Source: Pseudomonas sp. PDM05 (lineage in GTDB: Bacteria > Pseudomonadota > Gammaproteobacteria > Pseudomonadales > Pseudomonadaceae). Taken from it: DNA of 64,000 nt. Numbering within the stretch: the stretch's first letter is position 1; each line of letters opens with the position of its first letter. A model generated the notes under the pieces. That model searched no databases. It was given only the letters and a program-made list of their open reading frames with translations, and was not told the DNA's origin. Both the position numbers and the translations under genes were made by a program. The stretch lies in NCBI RefSeq assembly GCF_014851685.1, contig NZ_JACVAC010000006.1, positions 124,001-188,000 of the forward strand, read 5' to 3'. Below are positions 16,185 to 24,730 of this stretch, piece by piece.

Positions 16185-18368
16185 TCAAAGCACTTTATCG
16201 AGGGTGATCGGAAAGTCCCTGACCCGCTTGCCCGTGGCGTGATACACCGCATTCGCCACCGCCGCCGCCACCCCGACAATACCGATCTCACCCACCCCCT
16301 TGGAGCCCAGCGCATTGACGATCTCGTCGTGCTCCTCGACGAATACCACGTCAATCTCACCGATGTCCGCATTTACCGGAATGTGATACTCGGCCAGGCT
16401 GTGGTTCATGATGCGCCCCAAGTGGTGGTCGGTCTGGGTTTCTTCATGCAGGGCCATACCGATGCCCCACACCACCCCGCCGAGAATCTGGCTGCGCGCC
16501 ATTTTCGGATTCACCACGCGCCCGGCCGCAATCGCGCTGACCACCCGGCTGACCTGGATGGTGCCCAAGTCTTCATCCACCCGTACTTCCACAAACACCG
16601 CAGAATGCGTGGCGCTGGCATAGCCCCCGCGTTTCTCGTCCGGCTCGCTGTCGACCTGCACCTGCAACGCGTCTTCACCACTGTCCTTGACCAGTTGGGC
16701 CAGCGACACACTCACATCACCGGTGTGCAGGTGGCCGTCGTCAAAGCGCACCGACTCGGCGTCCTTGAACACCGGATACGTCTGGCGCGCAATCTCCAGC
16801 AGTTCGGCCGCCAATGCTTCGCAGGCTTGCTGAACGGCGGTGCCCACCGAAGACACGGTAAACGAGCCGCCCTGCAGCGGGGCCGTGGGCAATGAGGAAT
16901 CGCCGAGCAGAAACTCGACATTTTCCAGCGCCACGCCGCTGGCCTGGGCTGCAATCTGGGTCATGACCGTATAGGTGCCGGTGCCGATATCGGTGGTGGC
17001 GCTGCTGACGGTGAGCTTGCCCTCGGCGTCGATCCGCGCCTTGGCGCTGGCTTTCATCTGCATCGCCTCCCACACACCACCGGCCATGCCCCAACCGATC
17101 AGTTGGCGCCCCTCGCGCATGCTGCGCGGTTCCGGGTTACGCCGCTGCCAGCCGAAACGCTTGGCGCCTTCGCTGTAGCATTCACGCAACGCCTTGCTGG
17201 ACCAGGGCTTGTCTTCGTTCTGGTTGCGCTCGGCGTAATTGGTCAGGCGCAGTTGCACCGGGTCGACCCCCAGCGCGCAGGCCAGTTCGTCCATTGCACA
17301 CTCCAGACCGATCACCCCCAGTGCAGCACCCGGGGCGCGCATGTCCAGCGGGGTAAACACATCCAGCGGCACCAGGTTGTAGGTCAATTGCACGTTGTCG
17401 CAGTGGTAGAGCATGCCGCTCCACTCAACCACATGCTCGCTGAAGTCCTCGAAGCGTGAGGTCTGGCCGGTGGCGGTGTGGCCGAGTGCGACCAGCTTGC
17501 CATCGGCGGCGGCGCCCACTTGCAGACGCTGCAAGGTGCGCGGCCGGTAGCCGAAGGTGAACATCTGCTGGCGCGTCAGGGTCACGCGAACCGAGCGTTT
17601 GAGCGCCAGCGACGCCATCACCGCCAGTGGCAACTGGTACTGCGGGCGCAGGCCGGAACCGAACGCGCCACCCACAAACGCGGCAAAGATCCGCACCTGG
17701 CTTTTATCCAGGCCAAACACTTTCTGCACATAGGCCTGACAGTTCTGCGGGCCCTGGGTTTTGTCATGGATGTGCAGCGTGCCATCGCTCTGGTACAGCA
17801 CCGTGCTGGCATGGGGCTCCATGGGGTTGTGATGTTCGATGGGGGTGCTGTAGTTCAGGTCCAGGCTGACGGCGGCGGCGCGCCATTGCGCCTGGAAGTT
17901 GCCGCGCGGCTTCGGCGGGGTCTGGGGCGATGGGTAGGCGTGTTGCTGCTGGGCGATCAAGTCAGTGTCAAAGGCTTCGCTCGCATACTCGATCTCCACC
18001 AGTGAACCGGCATGGCGCGCCAGTTCCAGGTTATCGGCGATGACCAGGGCCAGTGGCTGACCGCTGTACAGCACCCGGTCGTTGTACAGCGGGCGGAACG
18101 GCGAGCCGTCCGCCGCATCGGCGTCGGCGAAAGCCTCGTCATAACTGGCGATCTTTGGCCGGTTGAGGTGGTCGAGCACCATGATCACGCCCGGCAACGC
18201 CAGGGCTTTGGAGGCATCGACCTTGATGACTCGGCCCTTGGCGACAGTGCTGGACACGACGCTGCCGTGGAGCAGACCGTCTTCGGGAAACTCACCCGCA
18301 TAACGCGCCTGGCCGGTGACCTTGAGCAGGCCGTCGACACGGTCCAAGGGTTTGCCGATAGCGCTCAT
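16185..18368 (-). CDS. Molybdopterin-binding subunit of a xanthine/aldehyde dehydrogenase family enzyme (PaoC-like)
   Basis: A 727-residue large subunit. It starts IGKPLDRVDGLLKVTGQARYAGE, typical of the family. Mo-cofactor segments include GGAFGSGLRPQYQLPLAV, RAPGAALGVIGLE and GGSFTVSSVGTAVQQAC. The catalytic base is Glu694 in KGVGEIG, equivalent to the conserved Glu of PaoC. Length and subunit order match E. coli paoABC, which oxidises aromatic aldehydes. It overlaps the FAD subunit gene by 4 bp (ATGA). No PaoD/XdhC-type maturation chaperone is next to it, so insertion of the sulfurated cofactor must rely on a factor encoded elsewhere. Confidence 0.9.
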   Translation of the reverse strand: MSAIGKPLDRVDGLLKVTGQARYAGEFPEDGLLHGSVVSSTVAKGRVIKVDASKALALPGVIMVLDHLNRPKIASYDEAFADADAADGSPFRPLYNDRVLYSGQPLALVIADNLELARHAGSLVEIEYASEAFDTDLIAQQQHAYPSPQTPPKPRGNFQAQWRAAAVSLDLNYSTPIEHHNPMEPHASTVLYQSDGTLHIHDKTQGPQNCQAYVQKVFGLDKSQVRIFAAFVGGAFGSGLRPQYQLPLAVMASLALKRSVRVTLTRQQMFTFGYRPRTLQRLQVGAAADGKLVALGHTATGQTSRFEDFSEHVVEWSGMLYHCDNVQLTYNLVPLDVFTPLDMRAPGAALGVIGLECAMDELACALGVDPVQLRLTNYAERNQNEDKPWSSKALRECYSEGAKRFGWQRRNPEPRSMREGRQLIGWGMAGGVWEAMQMKASAKARIDAEGKLTVSSATTDIGTGTYTVMTQIAAQASGVALENVEFLLGDSSLPTAPLQGGSFTVSSVGTAVQQACEALAAELLEIARQTYPVFKDAESVRFDDGHLHTGDVSVSLAQLVKDSGEDALQVQVDSEPDEKRGGYASATHSAVFVEVRVDEDLGTIQVSRVVSAIAAGRVVNPKMARSQILGGVVWGIGMALHEETQTDHHLGRIMNHSLAEYHIPVNADIGEIDVVFVEEHDEIVNALGSKGVGEIGIVGVAAAVANAVYHATGKRVRDFPITLDKVL

Positions 18369-19354
18369 GGTTGTTCTCCCGCGACAGCGGCGTCGCTCAA
18401 GGCACGGATGATCGCGCGGCGCGCCAGTTTGAGTTTGAAGCCGTTGTGCGCCAGCGGCACGGCGTCTTGCAGCAGCGCGTCAGCCGCGGCACTGAAGGTT
18501 TCGCGGCTGACCGTCTGGCCGATCAGCAACGCTTCCACGGCGCGGTCACGCCAGGGTTTGTGGGCAACGCCGCCAAGGGCCAGGCGCGCATCGATGATCT
18601 GGTCGCCGTCCAGCTCCAACGCCGCGGCGACGGACACCAGCGCAAAGGCGTACGACGCACGGTCGCGTACCTTCAGATAATGACTGTGGTTTGCCAGTTG
18701 ATCAGCCGGCAACTCAATGGCCGTGATCAGTTCATCGTCGGCCAACAGATTGTCCCGCTGCGGCGTGTCGCCGGGCAGGCGGTGGAAGTCGGCAAACTCA
18801 ATGATCCGCACACCGCCGCGCCCCTCCACGTGGACCCGTGCCTCGAGTGCGGCCAGGGCCACGCACATGTCGGAAGGATGGGTGGCGACACACTGGTCGC
18901 TGGCACCGAGGATCGCGTGGATGCGGTTCAGGCCGGTCAGCGCCGGGCAGCCACTGCCGGGCTCGCGCTTATTGCACGGCACGCCGATGTCATAAAAGTA
19001 GTAACAGCGGGTGCGCTGCAACAGGTTGCCGCCGGTACTGGCCATATTGCGCAGTTGCGGCGAGGCGCCGGCCAGGATCGCCTGGGACAGCAGCGGGTAG
19101 CGTTGCTCGATCAGCGGATGCCAGGCCAGGTCGGCGTTGCTCACCATCGCGCCGATCAACAGGCCGCCATCAGCGCTTGCCTTGATGTCATGCAGCGGCA
19201 GGCCCGTGATGTCGATGAGGTGCTGGGGACGGCTGAGGTTTTCTTTCATCAGGTCCAGCAAGTTGGTGCCACCGGCAATAAAACGCGAGGTGGCACTGCT
19301 CAGGTGCACCGCTTCACGCACATCCACGGGTTTGCTGTAGTGGAAGGGGTTCAT
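18365..19354 (-). CDS. FAD-binding subunit of the molybdenum hydroxylase (PaoB-like)
   Basis: A 329-residue medium subunit. It starts MNPFHYSKPVDVREAVHL and has the FAD-binding RFIAGGTNLLDLMK loop, then GALMGNADLAWHPL-type and STGGNLLQRTRCYYFYD segments. The latter includes a Cys-rich insertion (CYYFYDIGVPCNKREPGSGC) typical of the PaoB/YagS group, which in PaoB binds an extra 4Fe-4S cluster. It carries electrons between the FeS subunit and NAD or another acceptor. It overlaps both neighbours by 4 bp, so all three are translationally coupled. Confidence 0.9.
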   Translation of the reverse strand: MNPFHYSKPVDVREAVHLSSATSRFIAGGTNLLDLMKENLSRPQHLIDITGLPLHDIKASADGGLLIGAMVSNADLAWHPLIEQRYPLLSQAILAGASPQLRNMASTGGNLLQRTRCYYFYDIGVPCNKREPGSGCPALTGLNRIHAILGASDQCVATHPSDMCVALAALEARVHVEGRGGVRIIEFADFHRLPGDTPQRDNLLADDELITAIELPADQLANHSHYLKVRDRASYAFALVSVAAALELDGDQIIDARLALGGVAHKPWRDRAVEALLIGQTVSRETFSAAADALLQDAVPLAHNGFKLKLARRAIIRALSDAAVAGEQP

Positions 19355-19857
19355 CGCTCACCTCCCACGACGTCTTCAATAGCCTCGCGAATGTTGCTGT
19401 AAGCCCCGCAGCGGCACAGGTTGCCACTCATCAGTTCCTGGATCTGCGCGGCGTCATGGGCACGGCCTTCATTCATCAGACCCACTGCGGAGCAAATCTG
19501 GCCCGGCGTGCAGTAACCGCACTGGAAGGCGTCGCGCTTGATAAACGCCTGCTGCATCGGGTGCAGAGTGTCACCGTCGGCCAGGCCTTCGACGGTGGTC
19601 AACTCGGCGCCATCGCACATCACCGCCAGGGTCAGGCAGGCATTCACGCGCTTGCCGTCACGCAACACCGTGCAGGCGCCGCATTGGCCGTGGTCGCAGC
19701 CTTTTTTGCTACCGATCAGGTCAAGCTGCTCGCGCAACAAGTCCAGCAGGGTGGTCCAGGGCAGCACGTCCAACTGGCGTTCCTGGCCATTGAGGCGCAG
19801 GCGGATCGAGTGACTGACGAACGGCTGAGCCGTCGCGCCATGGGAAGTTGCGCTCAT
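19351..19857 (-). CDS. [2Fe-2S] subunit of the molybdenum hydroxylase (PaoA-like)
   Basis: A 168-residue small subunit from the ATG at 19857 (GAGG 5 nt upstream; a GTG two codons earlier is less likely). All eight cluster ligands are present: Cys54, Cys59, Cys62 and Cys74 (plant-type cluster), and Cys113, Cys116, Cys148 and Cys150 (C-terminal cluster). Unlike E. coli PaoA there is no twin-arginine signal, only a short N-terminal extension, so the enzyme should be cytoplasmic. First gene of the operon. Confidence 0.92.
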   Translation of the reverse strand: MSATSHGATAQPFVSHSIRLRLNGQERQLDVLPWTTLLDLLREQLDLIGSKKGCDHGQCGACTVLRDGKRVNACLTLAVMCDGAELTTVEGLADGDTLHPMQQAFIKRDAFQCGYCTPGQICSAVGLMNEGRAHDAAQIQELMSGNLCRCGAYSNIREAIEDVVGGER

Positions 19858-19953
19858 AAACACCTCACGGGTTGGTGTACATCCGCGGCGTTCAGGAAAT
19901 TCGCCGTCTCAGGGGTACGACTTCCCGGGGTTTTGAGCGTTCAAGATGATTGA

Positions 19954-20400
19954 TCAGCGGATATTGAGCAGGGTCTTGAGGGTGTTCTGCGGGCCGTTGA
20001 TCGACGAGTTGCTGTATTCGAACCAGCCCTGGTCCTCGACATTCAGGTCGAACACGTAGATGTAACCCATCACCGTGCCCGCGCCACTGCACACCTGGCT
20101 GACGTTGCCGACCTGGCACACCGGCGTGCGCTGCCCGTTCAATTCGGCGCCGTTGAAGCGGCCCACGGGGTTGTTGCCCAGGCCGACTTCCATCACCGAA
20201 ACCTTGGTGGGCCCACGGTGCGTACACATCTGGGTGCCTTGCGCGCGCTCCGGGATGGTTTCGGTGCAACCGGCCGATTGAACCTGGAACACCCGCACCT
20301 CGCTCAACGGCGGTGCAGTCGCGCCCCACGCCGGTGCTGCGCCGAGCCACAGGCCGATACAGGGGATCAGAGCTAGACTCCACGCGTTGGCTTTTTTCAT
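19954..20400 (-). CDS. Secreted small protein, DUF4879-like
   Basis: A 148-residue protein with a clear signal peptide (MKKANAWSLALIPCIGLWLGAAPAWG). The mature part has four cysteines, and a C-terminal half with VMGYIYVFDLN...GWFEYSNSSINGPQNT...NIR that reminds me of the DUF4879 (YolA-like) family; this is recognition by eye, not a search. Function is unknown. It is a lone gene, divergent from the purine permease and following the molybdenum hydroxylase operon by about 95 bp on the same strand. Confidence 0.7.
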   Translation of the reverse strand: MKKANAWSLALIPCIGLWLGAAPAWGATAPPLSEVRVFQVQSAGCTETIPERAQGTQMCTHRGPTKVSVMEVGLGNNPVGRFNGAELNGQRTPVCQVGNVSQVCSGAGTVMGYIYVFDLNVEDQGWFEYSNSSINGPQNTLKTLLNIR

Positions 20401-20622
20401 GCTGTGAATGACCCCGGATTAAACGTCGGCGCAGTATGCCTCAAGGTCATGATCAAGGGCGATTGCTCACAACGGCCAGCCCGCACACCACACGGCCTCG
20501 GCTGCTGGTATGATGCGCCGCTTTTTCCGATCCTCTCTGAAACCACAGGCGCTTGGCGCAGTTTGTGCTTTGACTTAGAGGTCAACAAATCACGACGCAA
20601 AATAGCGTCACAGGGAGCCGGC

Positions 20623-21918
20623 ATGCTGGAAAAGCTGTTTCAACTCAAAGCCCACAACACCAATGTGCGCACCGAGATTCTCGCGGGTATCACCACATTC
20701 CTGGCGATGGCCTACATCTTGTTCGTCAACCCGAGCATCCTCAGTCAGGCCGGCATGGACAAGGGCGCGGTGTTTGTCGCGACCTGCCTGGCGGCGGCCA
20801 TCGGTTCGACCGTGATGGGCCTGATCGCCAACTACCCGATTGCGCTGGCGCCGGGCATGGGCCTCAACGCCTTCTTTACCTACACCGTGGTCCTGCACAT
20901 GGGCCATACCTGGCAGGTAGCGCTGGGTGCGGTGTTTATTTCGGCGGTGTTGTTCTTCCTGCTGTCGATCTTCCGTATCCGTGAATGGATCATCAACGCC
21001 ATCCCGCTGCCCCTGCGTTCGGCGATTGCTGCCGGTATCGGCCTGTTCCTGGCGTTGATCGCCCTGCACAACGCCGACATTGTCGTCAGCAACCCAGCCA
21101 CCATGGTCGGCCTCGGTGACCTGACCAAGGCCGCGCCGATCCTGGCCACCCTCGGTTTCGTGCTGATCGTCGCGCTGGAAGCCCTGGCCGTACGCGGCGC
21201 GGTGCTGATCGGCATCCTCGCGGTGACCATTGCGTCCATCGCCCTGGGCGTGACCCCGTTCAACGGCGTGGTGTCGATGCCACCGTCCCTGGCCCCGACC
21301 TTCCTGCAACTGGACATCAAGGGCGCGCTGGACATCGGCCTGGTCAGCGTGATCTTTGCGTTCCTGTTCGTGGACCTGTTCGACAACTCCGGCACCCTGA
21401 TCGGCGTCGCCAAGCGCGCCGGCCTGATGAGCAAGGACGGCCACATGCCGAAGATGGGCCGTGCGCTGATCGCCGACAGCACCGCTGCCATGGCCGGTTC
21501 GCTGCTGGGTACATCGACCACCACCAGCTACATCGAATCCGCCGCGGGCGTGAGCGCCGGCGGCCGCACCGGCTTGACCGCCATCGTTGTCGCGATCCTG
21601 TTCCTGCTGGCCTTGTTCTTCTCGCCACTGGCGCAAAGCGTCCCGGCGTTTGCCACCGCCCCCGCGCTGCTGTTCGTGGCCGTGCTGATGACCCAGGGCC
21701 TGGCGGAAATCGACTGGGATGACATCACTGTTGCAGCGCCGGTGGTGATCACCGCCCTGGCGATGCCGTTTACTTACTCCATCGCCAACGGCATCGCCTT
21801 CGGCTTCATCGCGTGGACCGCCATCAAGCTGCTTTCGGGCCGCTACCGTGAGCTGAACCCGGCGCTGGTGATCCTGTCGATCCTGTTCGTGATCAAGCTG
21901 GGCTGGTTCAACGCATGA
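20623..21918 (+). CDS. NCS2-family purine permease (AzgA/GhxP-like)
   Basis: A 431-residue transporter from the ATG at 20623 with GGGAG 5 nt upstream; the longer frame starting at 20404 adds 73 residues without family character. Signatures of the adenine/guanine/hypoxanthine branch: [41 protein letters not shown] and [19 protein letters not shown], and [21 protein letters not shown] near the binding site. It is an inner-membrane proton symporter for purine bases. Its TGA overlaps the trmA ATG (ATGA). A TATGAT -10-like hexamer is present at 20509-20514. Confidence 0.92.
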   Translation: MLEKLFQLKAHNTNVRTEILAGITTFLAMAYILFVNPSILSQAGMDKGAVFVATCLAAAIGSTVMGLIANYPIALAPGMGLNAFFTYTVVLHMGHTWQVALGAVFISAVLFFLLSIFRIREWIINAIPLPLRSAIAAGIGLFLALIALHNADIVVSNPATMVGLGDLTKAAPILATLGFVLIVALEALAVRGAVLIGILAVTIASIALGVTPFNGVVSMPPSLAPTFLQLDIKGALDIGLVSVIFAFLFVDLFDNSGTLIGVAKRAGLMSKDGHMPKMGRALIADSTAAMAGSLLGTSTTTSYIESAAGVSAGGRTGLTAIVVAILFLLALFFSPLAQSVPAFATAPALLFVAVLMTQGLAEIDWDDITVAAPVVITALAMPFTYSIANGIAFGFIAWTAIKLLSGRYRELNPALVILSILFVIKLGWFNA

Positions 21919-22994
21919 CTTTTGACGCCGCAAGCTACACCGCTCAACTGCAAGACAAGGTCACGCGCTTGCGTGACCTGTTGGCCCCGTTCGATGCACC
22001 CGAGCCGCAGGTCTTCGACTCGCCGCTGCAGAACTTCCGCCTGCGCGCGGAGTTCCGCCTGTGGCGCGAAGGCGGTGAGCGCCACTACGCGATGTTTTCC
22101 CAGGACGACAAGCGCACGCCGATCCTGATCGAAGCGTTTCCCATCGCCAGCCTGCGCATCAACCAGTTGATGCCGCAACTCAAGGCCGCCTGGCAAGCCA
22201 GCGCCGCCCTGAGCCACAAGCTGTTCCAGGTGGAGTTCCTCACCACCCTGGCCGGCGATGCGATGATCACGCTGTGCTATCACCGCCCGCTGGACGAGCA
22301 TTGGCACACCGCTGCCAACCAGCTCGCGGCTGACTTGAACGTGAGCATCATCGGCCGCTCCAAGGGCAAGCGCGATGTGATCGGCCACGACTATGTGGTG
22401 GAACAACTCGAAGTCGGTGGTCGCACCTTCAGCTATCGCCAACCCGAAGGCGCCTTCACCCAGCCCAACGGCACGGTGAACCAGAAGATGCTCAACTGGG
22501 CGTACGCAGCCCTGGGCGACCGCCCGGATGATCTGCTGGAGCTGTACTGCGGCAACGGCAACTTCACCCTGCCGCTGGCGACCCGCGTACGCAAAGTGCT
22601 GGCCACCGAGATCAGCAAGACCTCGGTCAACGCCGCGCTGAGCAACCTCGCTGAAAACGCGGTGGACAACGTCACCCTGGTGCGCCTGTCCGCCGAAGAA
22701 CTCACCGAAGCGCTCAACGAAGTGCGCCCGTTCCGTCGCCTGCACGGCATCGACCTCAAGAGCTATGAGTTCGGTAGCGTGTTCGTCGACCCGCCTCGCG
22801 CGGGCATGGACCCGGACACCTGCGAGCTGACTCGACGCTTCGACAATATCCTGTACATCTCGTGCAACCCGCAGACATTGGCGGCGAACATCGCGCAACT
22901 GCATGACACGCACCGTATCACCCAGTGTGCGATGTTTGATCAGTTTCCGTGGACGCATCATATGGAGTCGGGCGTCCTGCTGACGCGTCGCTGA
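21915..22994 (+). CDS. trmA: tRNA (uracil-5-)-methyltransferase TrmA
   Basis: A 359-residue protein of normal length. SAM-binding motif [16 protein letters not shown], motif [11 protein letters not shown], and the catalytic nucleophile Cys in [13 protein letters not shown]. It makes m5U54 (ribothymidine) in the T-loop of tRNAs. It is translationally coupled to the purine permease gene by a 4-bp overlap, an arrangement without obvious functional logic. A REPIN follows. Confidence 0.96.
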   Translation: MTFDAASYTAQLQDKVTRLRDLLAPFDAPEPQVFDSPLQNFRLRAEFRLWREGGERHYAMFSQDDKRTPILIEAFPIASLRINQLMPQLKAAWQASAALSHKLFQVEFLTTLAGDAMITLCYHRPLDEHWHTAANQLAADLNVSIIGRSKGKRDVIGHDYVVEQLEVGGRTFSYRQPEGAFTQPNGTVNQKMLNWAYAALGDRPDDLLELYCGNGNFTLPLATRVRKVLATEISKTSVNAALSNLAENAVDNVTLVRLSAEELTEALNEVRPFRRLHGIDLKSYEFGSVFVDPPRAGMDPDTCELTRRFDNILYISCNPQTLAANIAQLHDTHRITQCAMFDQFPWTHHMESGVLLTRR

Positions 22995-23035
22995 AACTTA
23001 CAGCCACTCGCAGTCCCCCTGTGGGAACGGGCTTG

Positions 23036-23124
23036 TGTGGGAGCGGGCTTGCCCGCGATGGCAGAGTGTCAGTCACAGCGGCTTACGCTGACACACCGCA
23101 TTCGCGAGCAAGCCCGCTCCCACA
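23036..23124. repeat. REPIN downstream of trmA
   Basis: Inverted pair of the TGTGGGAGCGGG REP with a spacer of about 40 bp. Degenerate half-copies flank it on both sides (23019-23033 and 23125-23140), so this locus has seen more than one insertion or partial loss. Confidence 0.88.
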
Positions 23125-23148
23125 TAAGCCCACTCCCAACACGGCTTT

Positions 23149-23631
23149 TCATGCGTCAGTTGAATCGTCGGGCTTCGTCGTATCCTTGCGCGGCCGCCCG
23201 CCCTTCTTGCCATTGGCGCGGGCAGCGGCGGCTTTGGCGGCGCTGCTCTTACGACCGTTGCGCGAAGCCACCAGGCTGGCGGCCAGGTCCATCAGGGGCT
23301 GGCTCGTGGCGATCAGGCCGGTGATGGACACGTCCAGGTCCCGGGGTTCACAGCACAGCGCCTTGCCACCGAAACCGACCTCCAACCGCTGGAAGTCTTC
23401 CAGCGAAAACCCCTCGAACTCGGGAAGGCCCGCAACGGGCAGCGAGATCCGGCTGCCGTCGCTGAAGCCGATGGAAATACTCTTGTCTTCATAGCGCACC
23501 GAGCTGGCTCGGGCATACAAATGCCTTGTCTTGCGCCCACGGGCTATCGCTTTATCGATGTCAGCCTCGGTAAGCGGCACGTAGGGCCGGACTTTGGCTT
23601 TTACGACCTTCACAGAGTTATCTTCACCCAT
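23149..23631 (-). CDS. DUF2442 protein with basic C-terminal tail
   Basis: A 160-residue protein from the ATG at 23631. The central part (ASSVRYEDKSISIGFSDGSRISLPVAGLPEFEGFSLEDFQRLEV) has the look of DUF2442. It is followed by a lysine/alanine-rich tail with GKKGGRPRKD, an AT-hook-like sequence that could bind DNA. The start overlaps the end of the DUF4160 gene by 22 bp, so the two are translated as a coupled pair. DUF4160/DUF2442 pairs recur in bacteria and have been suspected to be toxin-antitoxin-like; function is unproven. Confidence 0.8.
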   Translation of the reverse strand: MGEDNSVKVVKAKVRPYVPLTEADIDKAIARGRKTRHLYARASSVRYEDKSISIGFSDGSRISLPVAGLPEFEGFSLEDFQRLEVGFGGKALCCEPRDLDVSITGLIATSQPLMDLAASLVASRNGRKSSAAKAAAARANGKKGGRPRKDTTKPDDSTDA

Positions 23632-24038
23632 ACCGGGACCCTCACTAGACTCAAAATTGTCTGTTGCTCGACAACATCGTGCCAAGCGCTTGCGATTACA
23701 TGAACACCCGGCCGGATGACCAATCCAGGTACCACCTCATCCGCCCCCAGGTCCCAGGAATGGTTCTCCAGGCAGACCGTTTGAATTTTCTCCCACCAAA
23801 TCCTTCGCGCCCGCGCCAGATAATGCCGCTGCCTCAGCGCCTGGCAAATCCCCAGCAGAACGGCACCGGGCGGCCGACGTCGCTCAGGGTCCACATCCCA
23901 CAACTCCACGCCGTCATCCAGAAAGCTGAAACGAAAACGCGCATCCCAGCCCGTGCCCCTTACATGCACATGCGGCGGGCAGTGCTCATCCCTGAGAAGC
24001 ACTGAAATTACACATCCCTTGTAAGTGCCTATTCGCAT
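23610..24038 (-). CDS. DUF4160-type protein with C-terminal extension
   Basis: A 142-residue protein. The N-terminal about 80 residues match the DUF4160 pattern: a short beta strand start, then the conserved HCPPHVHVRG histidine motif, acidic DARFRFSFLDDGVEL, and a helical RxxxLARARRIWWEK end. The remaining 55 residues are an extension not usual for the family. Promoter-proximal gene of the pair with DUF2442. It is divergent from the quinate operon, and the TTTCCGTCCGGTAA palindrome at 24061-24074 lies 22 bp upstream of its ATG. Confidence 0.72.
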   Translation of the reverse strand: MRIGTYKGCVISVLLRDEHCPPHVHVRGTGWDARFRFSFLDDGVELWDVDPERRRPPGAVLLGICQALRQRHYLARARRIWWEKIQTVCLENHSWDLGADEVVPGLVIRPGVHVIASAWHDVVEQQTILSLVRVPVWVKITL

Positions 24039-24060
24039 CGTAACCCATCCGTTAGGTTAT

Positions 24061-24074
24061 TTTCCGTCCGGTAA
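24061..24074. promoter_or_regulatory. Palindrome TTTCCGTCCGGTAA upstream of the DUF4160 gene
   Basis: Inverted repeat TTWCCG-N2-CGGTAA, 22 bp upstream of the DUF4160 ATG. The same arrangement recurs as TAACCGTTCGGTAA at 24179-24192, and TTACCG half-sites lie at 24169-24174 and 24243-24248. Confidence 0.45.
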
Positions 24075-24183
24075 CAATTTCACCCCGTGCCACCCGACAA
24101 CCGGCTCCAAAATCCTGGAGCTGTTTCTCAGACTAGTGACCGGCAATGAAGCGTCGAATGCCGTGTTGTTACCGCGCATAACC

Positions 24184-24198
24184 GTTCGGTAATCGAAC
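24184..24198. promoter_or_regulatory. PcaR-like (IclR-type) operator upstream of aroQ
   Basis: The plus strand reads GTTCGGTAATCGAAC, an inverted repeat GTTCG-N5-CGAAC. Its reverse complement GTTCGATTACCGAAC matches 12 of 15 positions of the P. putida PcaR consensus GTTCGATAATCGCAC as I remember it. A closer copy lies in the quiC/MFS promoter region (28412-28426). Confidence 0.55.
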
Positions 24199-24218
24199 AT
24201 ATCCTTCGCCGTCGATTG

Positions 24219-24239
24219 ACCAAATTAACCATTCAGTAC
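24219..24239. promoter_or_regulatory. Candidate TetR operator upstream of aroQ
   Basis: On the minus strand the pattern is GTAC-N6-GTTA-A-TTT-GGT, shared with 28391-28413 in the quiC/MFS region. The core approximates ACNAAC-N2-GTTNGT, matching 8 of 10 defined positions. A TTGACC hexamer overlaps its edge (24217-24222). Confidence 0.45.
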
Positions 24240-24280
24240 ATTTTACCGCCACAACTAACAATAATTGTGGAGACCCTCCC

Positions 24281-24730
24281 ATGCCGCCTATCGTGCTGGT
24301 GCTCAACGGCCCCAACCTCAACCTGCTCGGCACCCGCGAGCCGGCGACCTACGGGCATGAAACCCTGGCTGACGTGGCCGCTTTGTGCGGTCGCAGCGCT
24401 GACAAGCTCGGGCTGAAAATCGAATTTCGCCAGACCAACCACGAAGGCGAACTGCTCGACTGGATCCACGGCGCCCGCGCCCGTTGCGCCGGTATCGTGA
24501 TCAATCCGGCCGCGTGGACCCACACCTCCGTCGCCATCCGTGACGCGCTGGTGGCCAGTGAAGTGCCGGTGATCGAAGTGCATTTATCCAACGTGCATGC
24601 ACGCGAGGCGTTTCGTCATCACTCCTTTGTGTCGCCCATCGCCAAGGCCGTGCTCGCAGGATTTGGCAGTCATGGCTACCACCTGGCCCTGGAACACTTC
24701 AGCCAGATCTTGAAAGGATCAGCCCGATGA
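24281..24730 (+). CDS. aroQ: Type II 3-dehydroquinate dehydratase (catabolic context)
   Basis: A 149-residue protein, normal length for the dodecameric type II enzyme. It begins [22 protein letters not shown], with the conserved Tyr at about 24; [19 protein letters not shown] carries the active-site Asn; and [20 protein letters not shown] carries the catalytic His. It converts 3-dehydroquinate to 3-dehydroshikimate. Position next to a quinate/shikimate dehydrogenase and quiC indicates the catabolic (QuiB-like) copy rather than the housekeeping one. Shine-Dalgarno GGAG. It overlaps the next gene by 4 bp. Confidence 0.93.
   Translation: MPPIVLVLNGPNLNLLGTREPATYGHETLADVAALCGRSADKLGLKIEFRQTNHEGELLDWIHGARARCAGIVINPAAWTHTSVAIRDALVASEVPVIEVHLSNVHAREAFRHHSFVSPIAKAVLAGFGSHGYHLALEHFSQILKGSAR

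Noticed and set aside
16175..16197. TAAAGTGCT/AGCACTTTA hairpin as terminator between the MFS and molybdenum hydroxylase genes
   Set aside because: Good stem but no T tract on either strand, and it overlaps the end of a coding region; left unassigned.
20404..20622. 73-residue N-terminal extension of the purine permease
   Set aside because: The family start [13 protein letters not shown] with its own GGGAG is at 20623; the extension is promoter and leader sequence.
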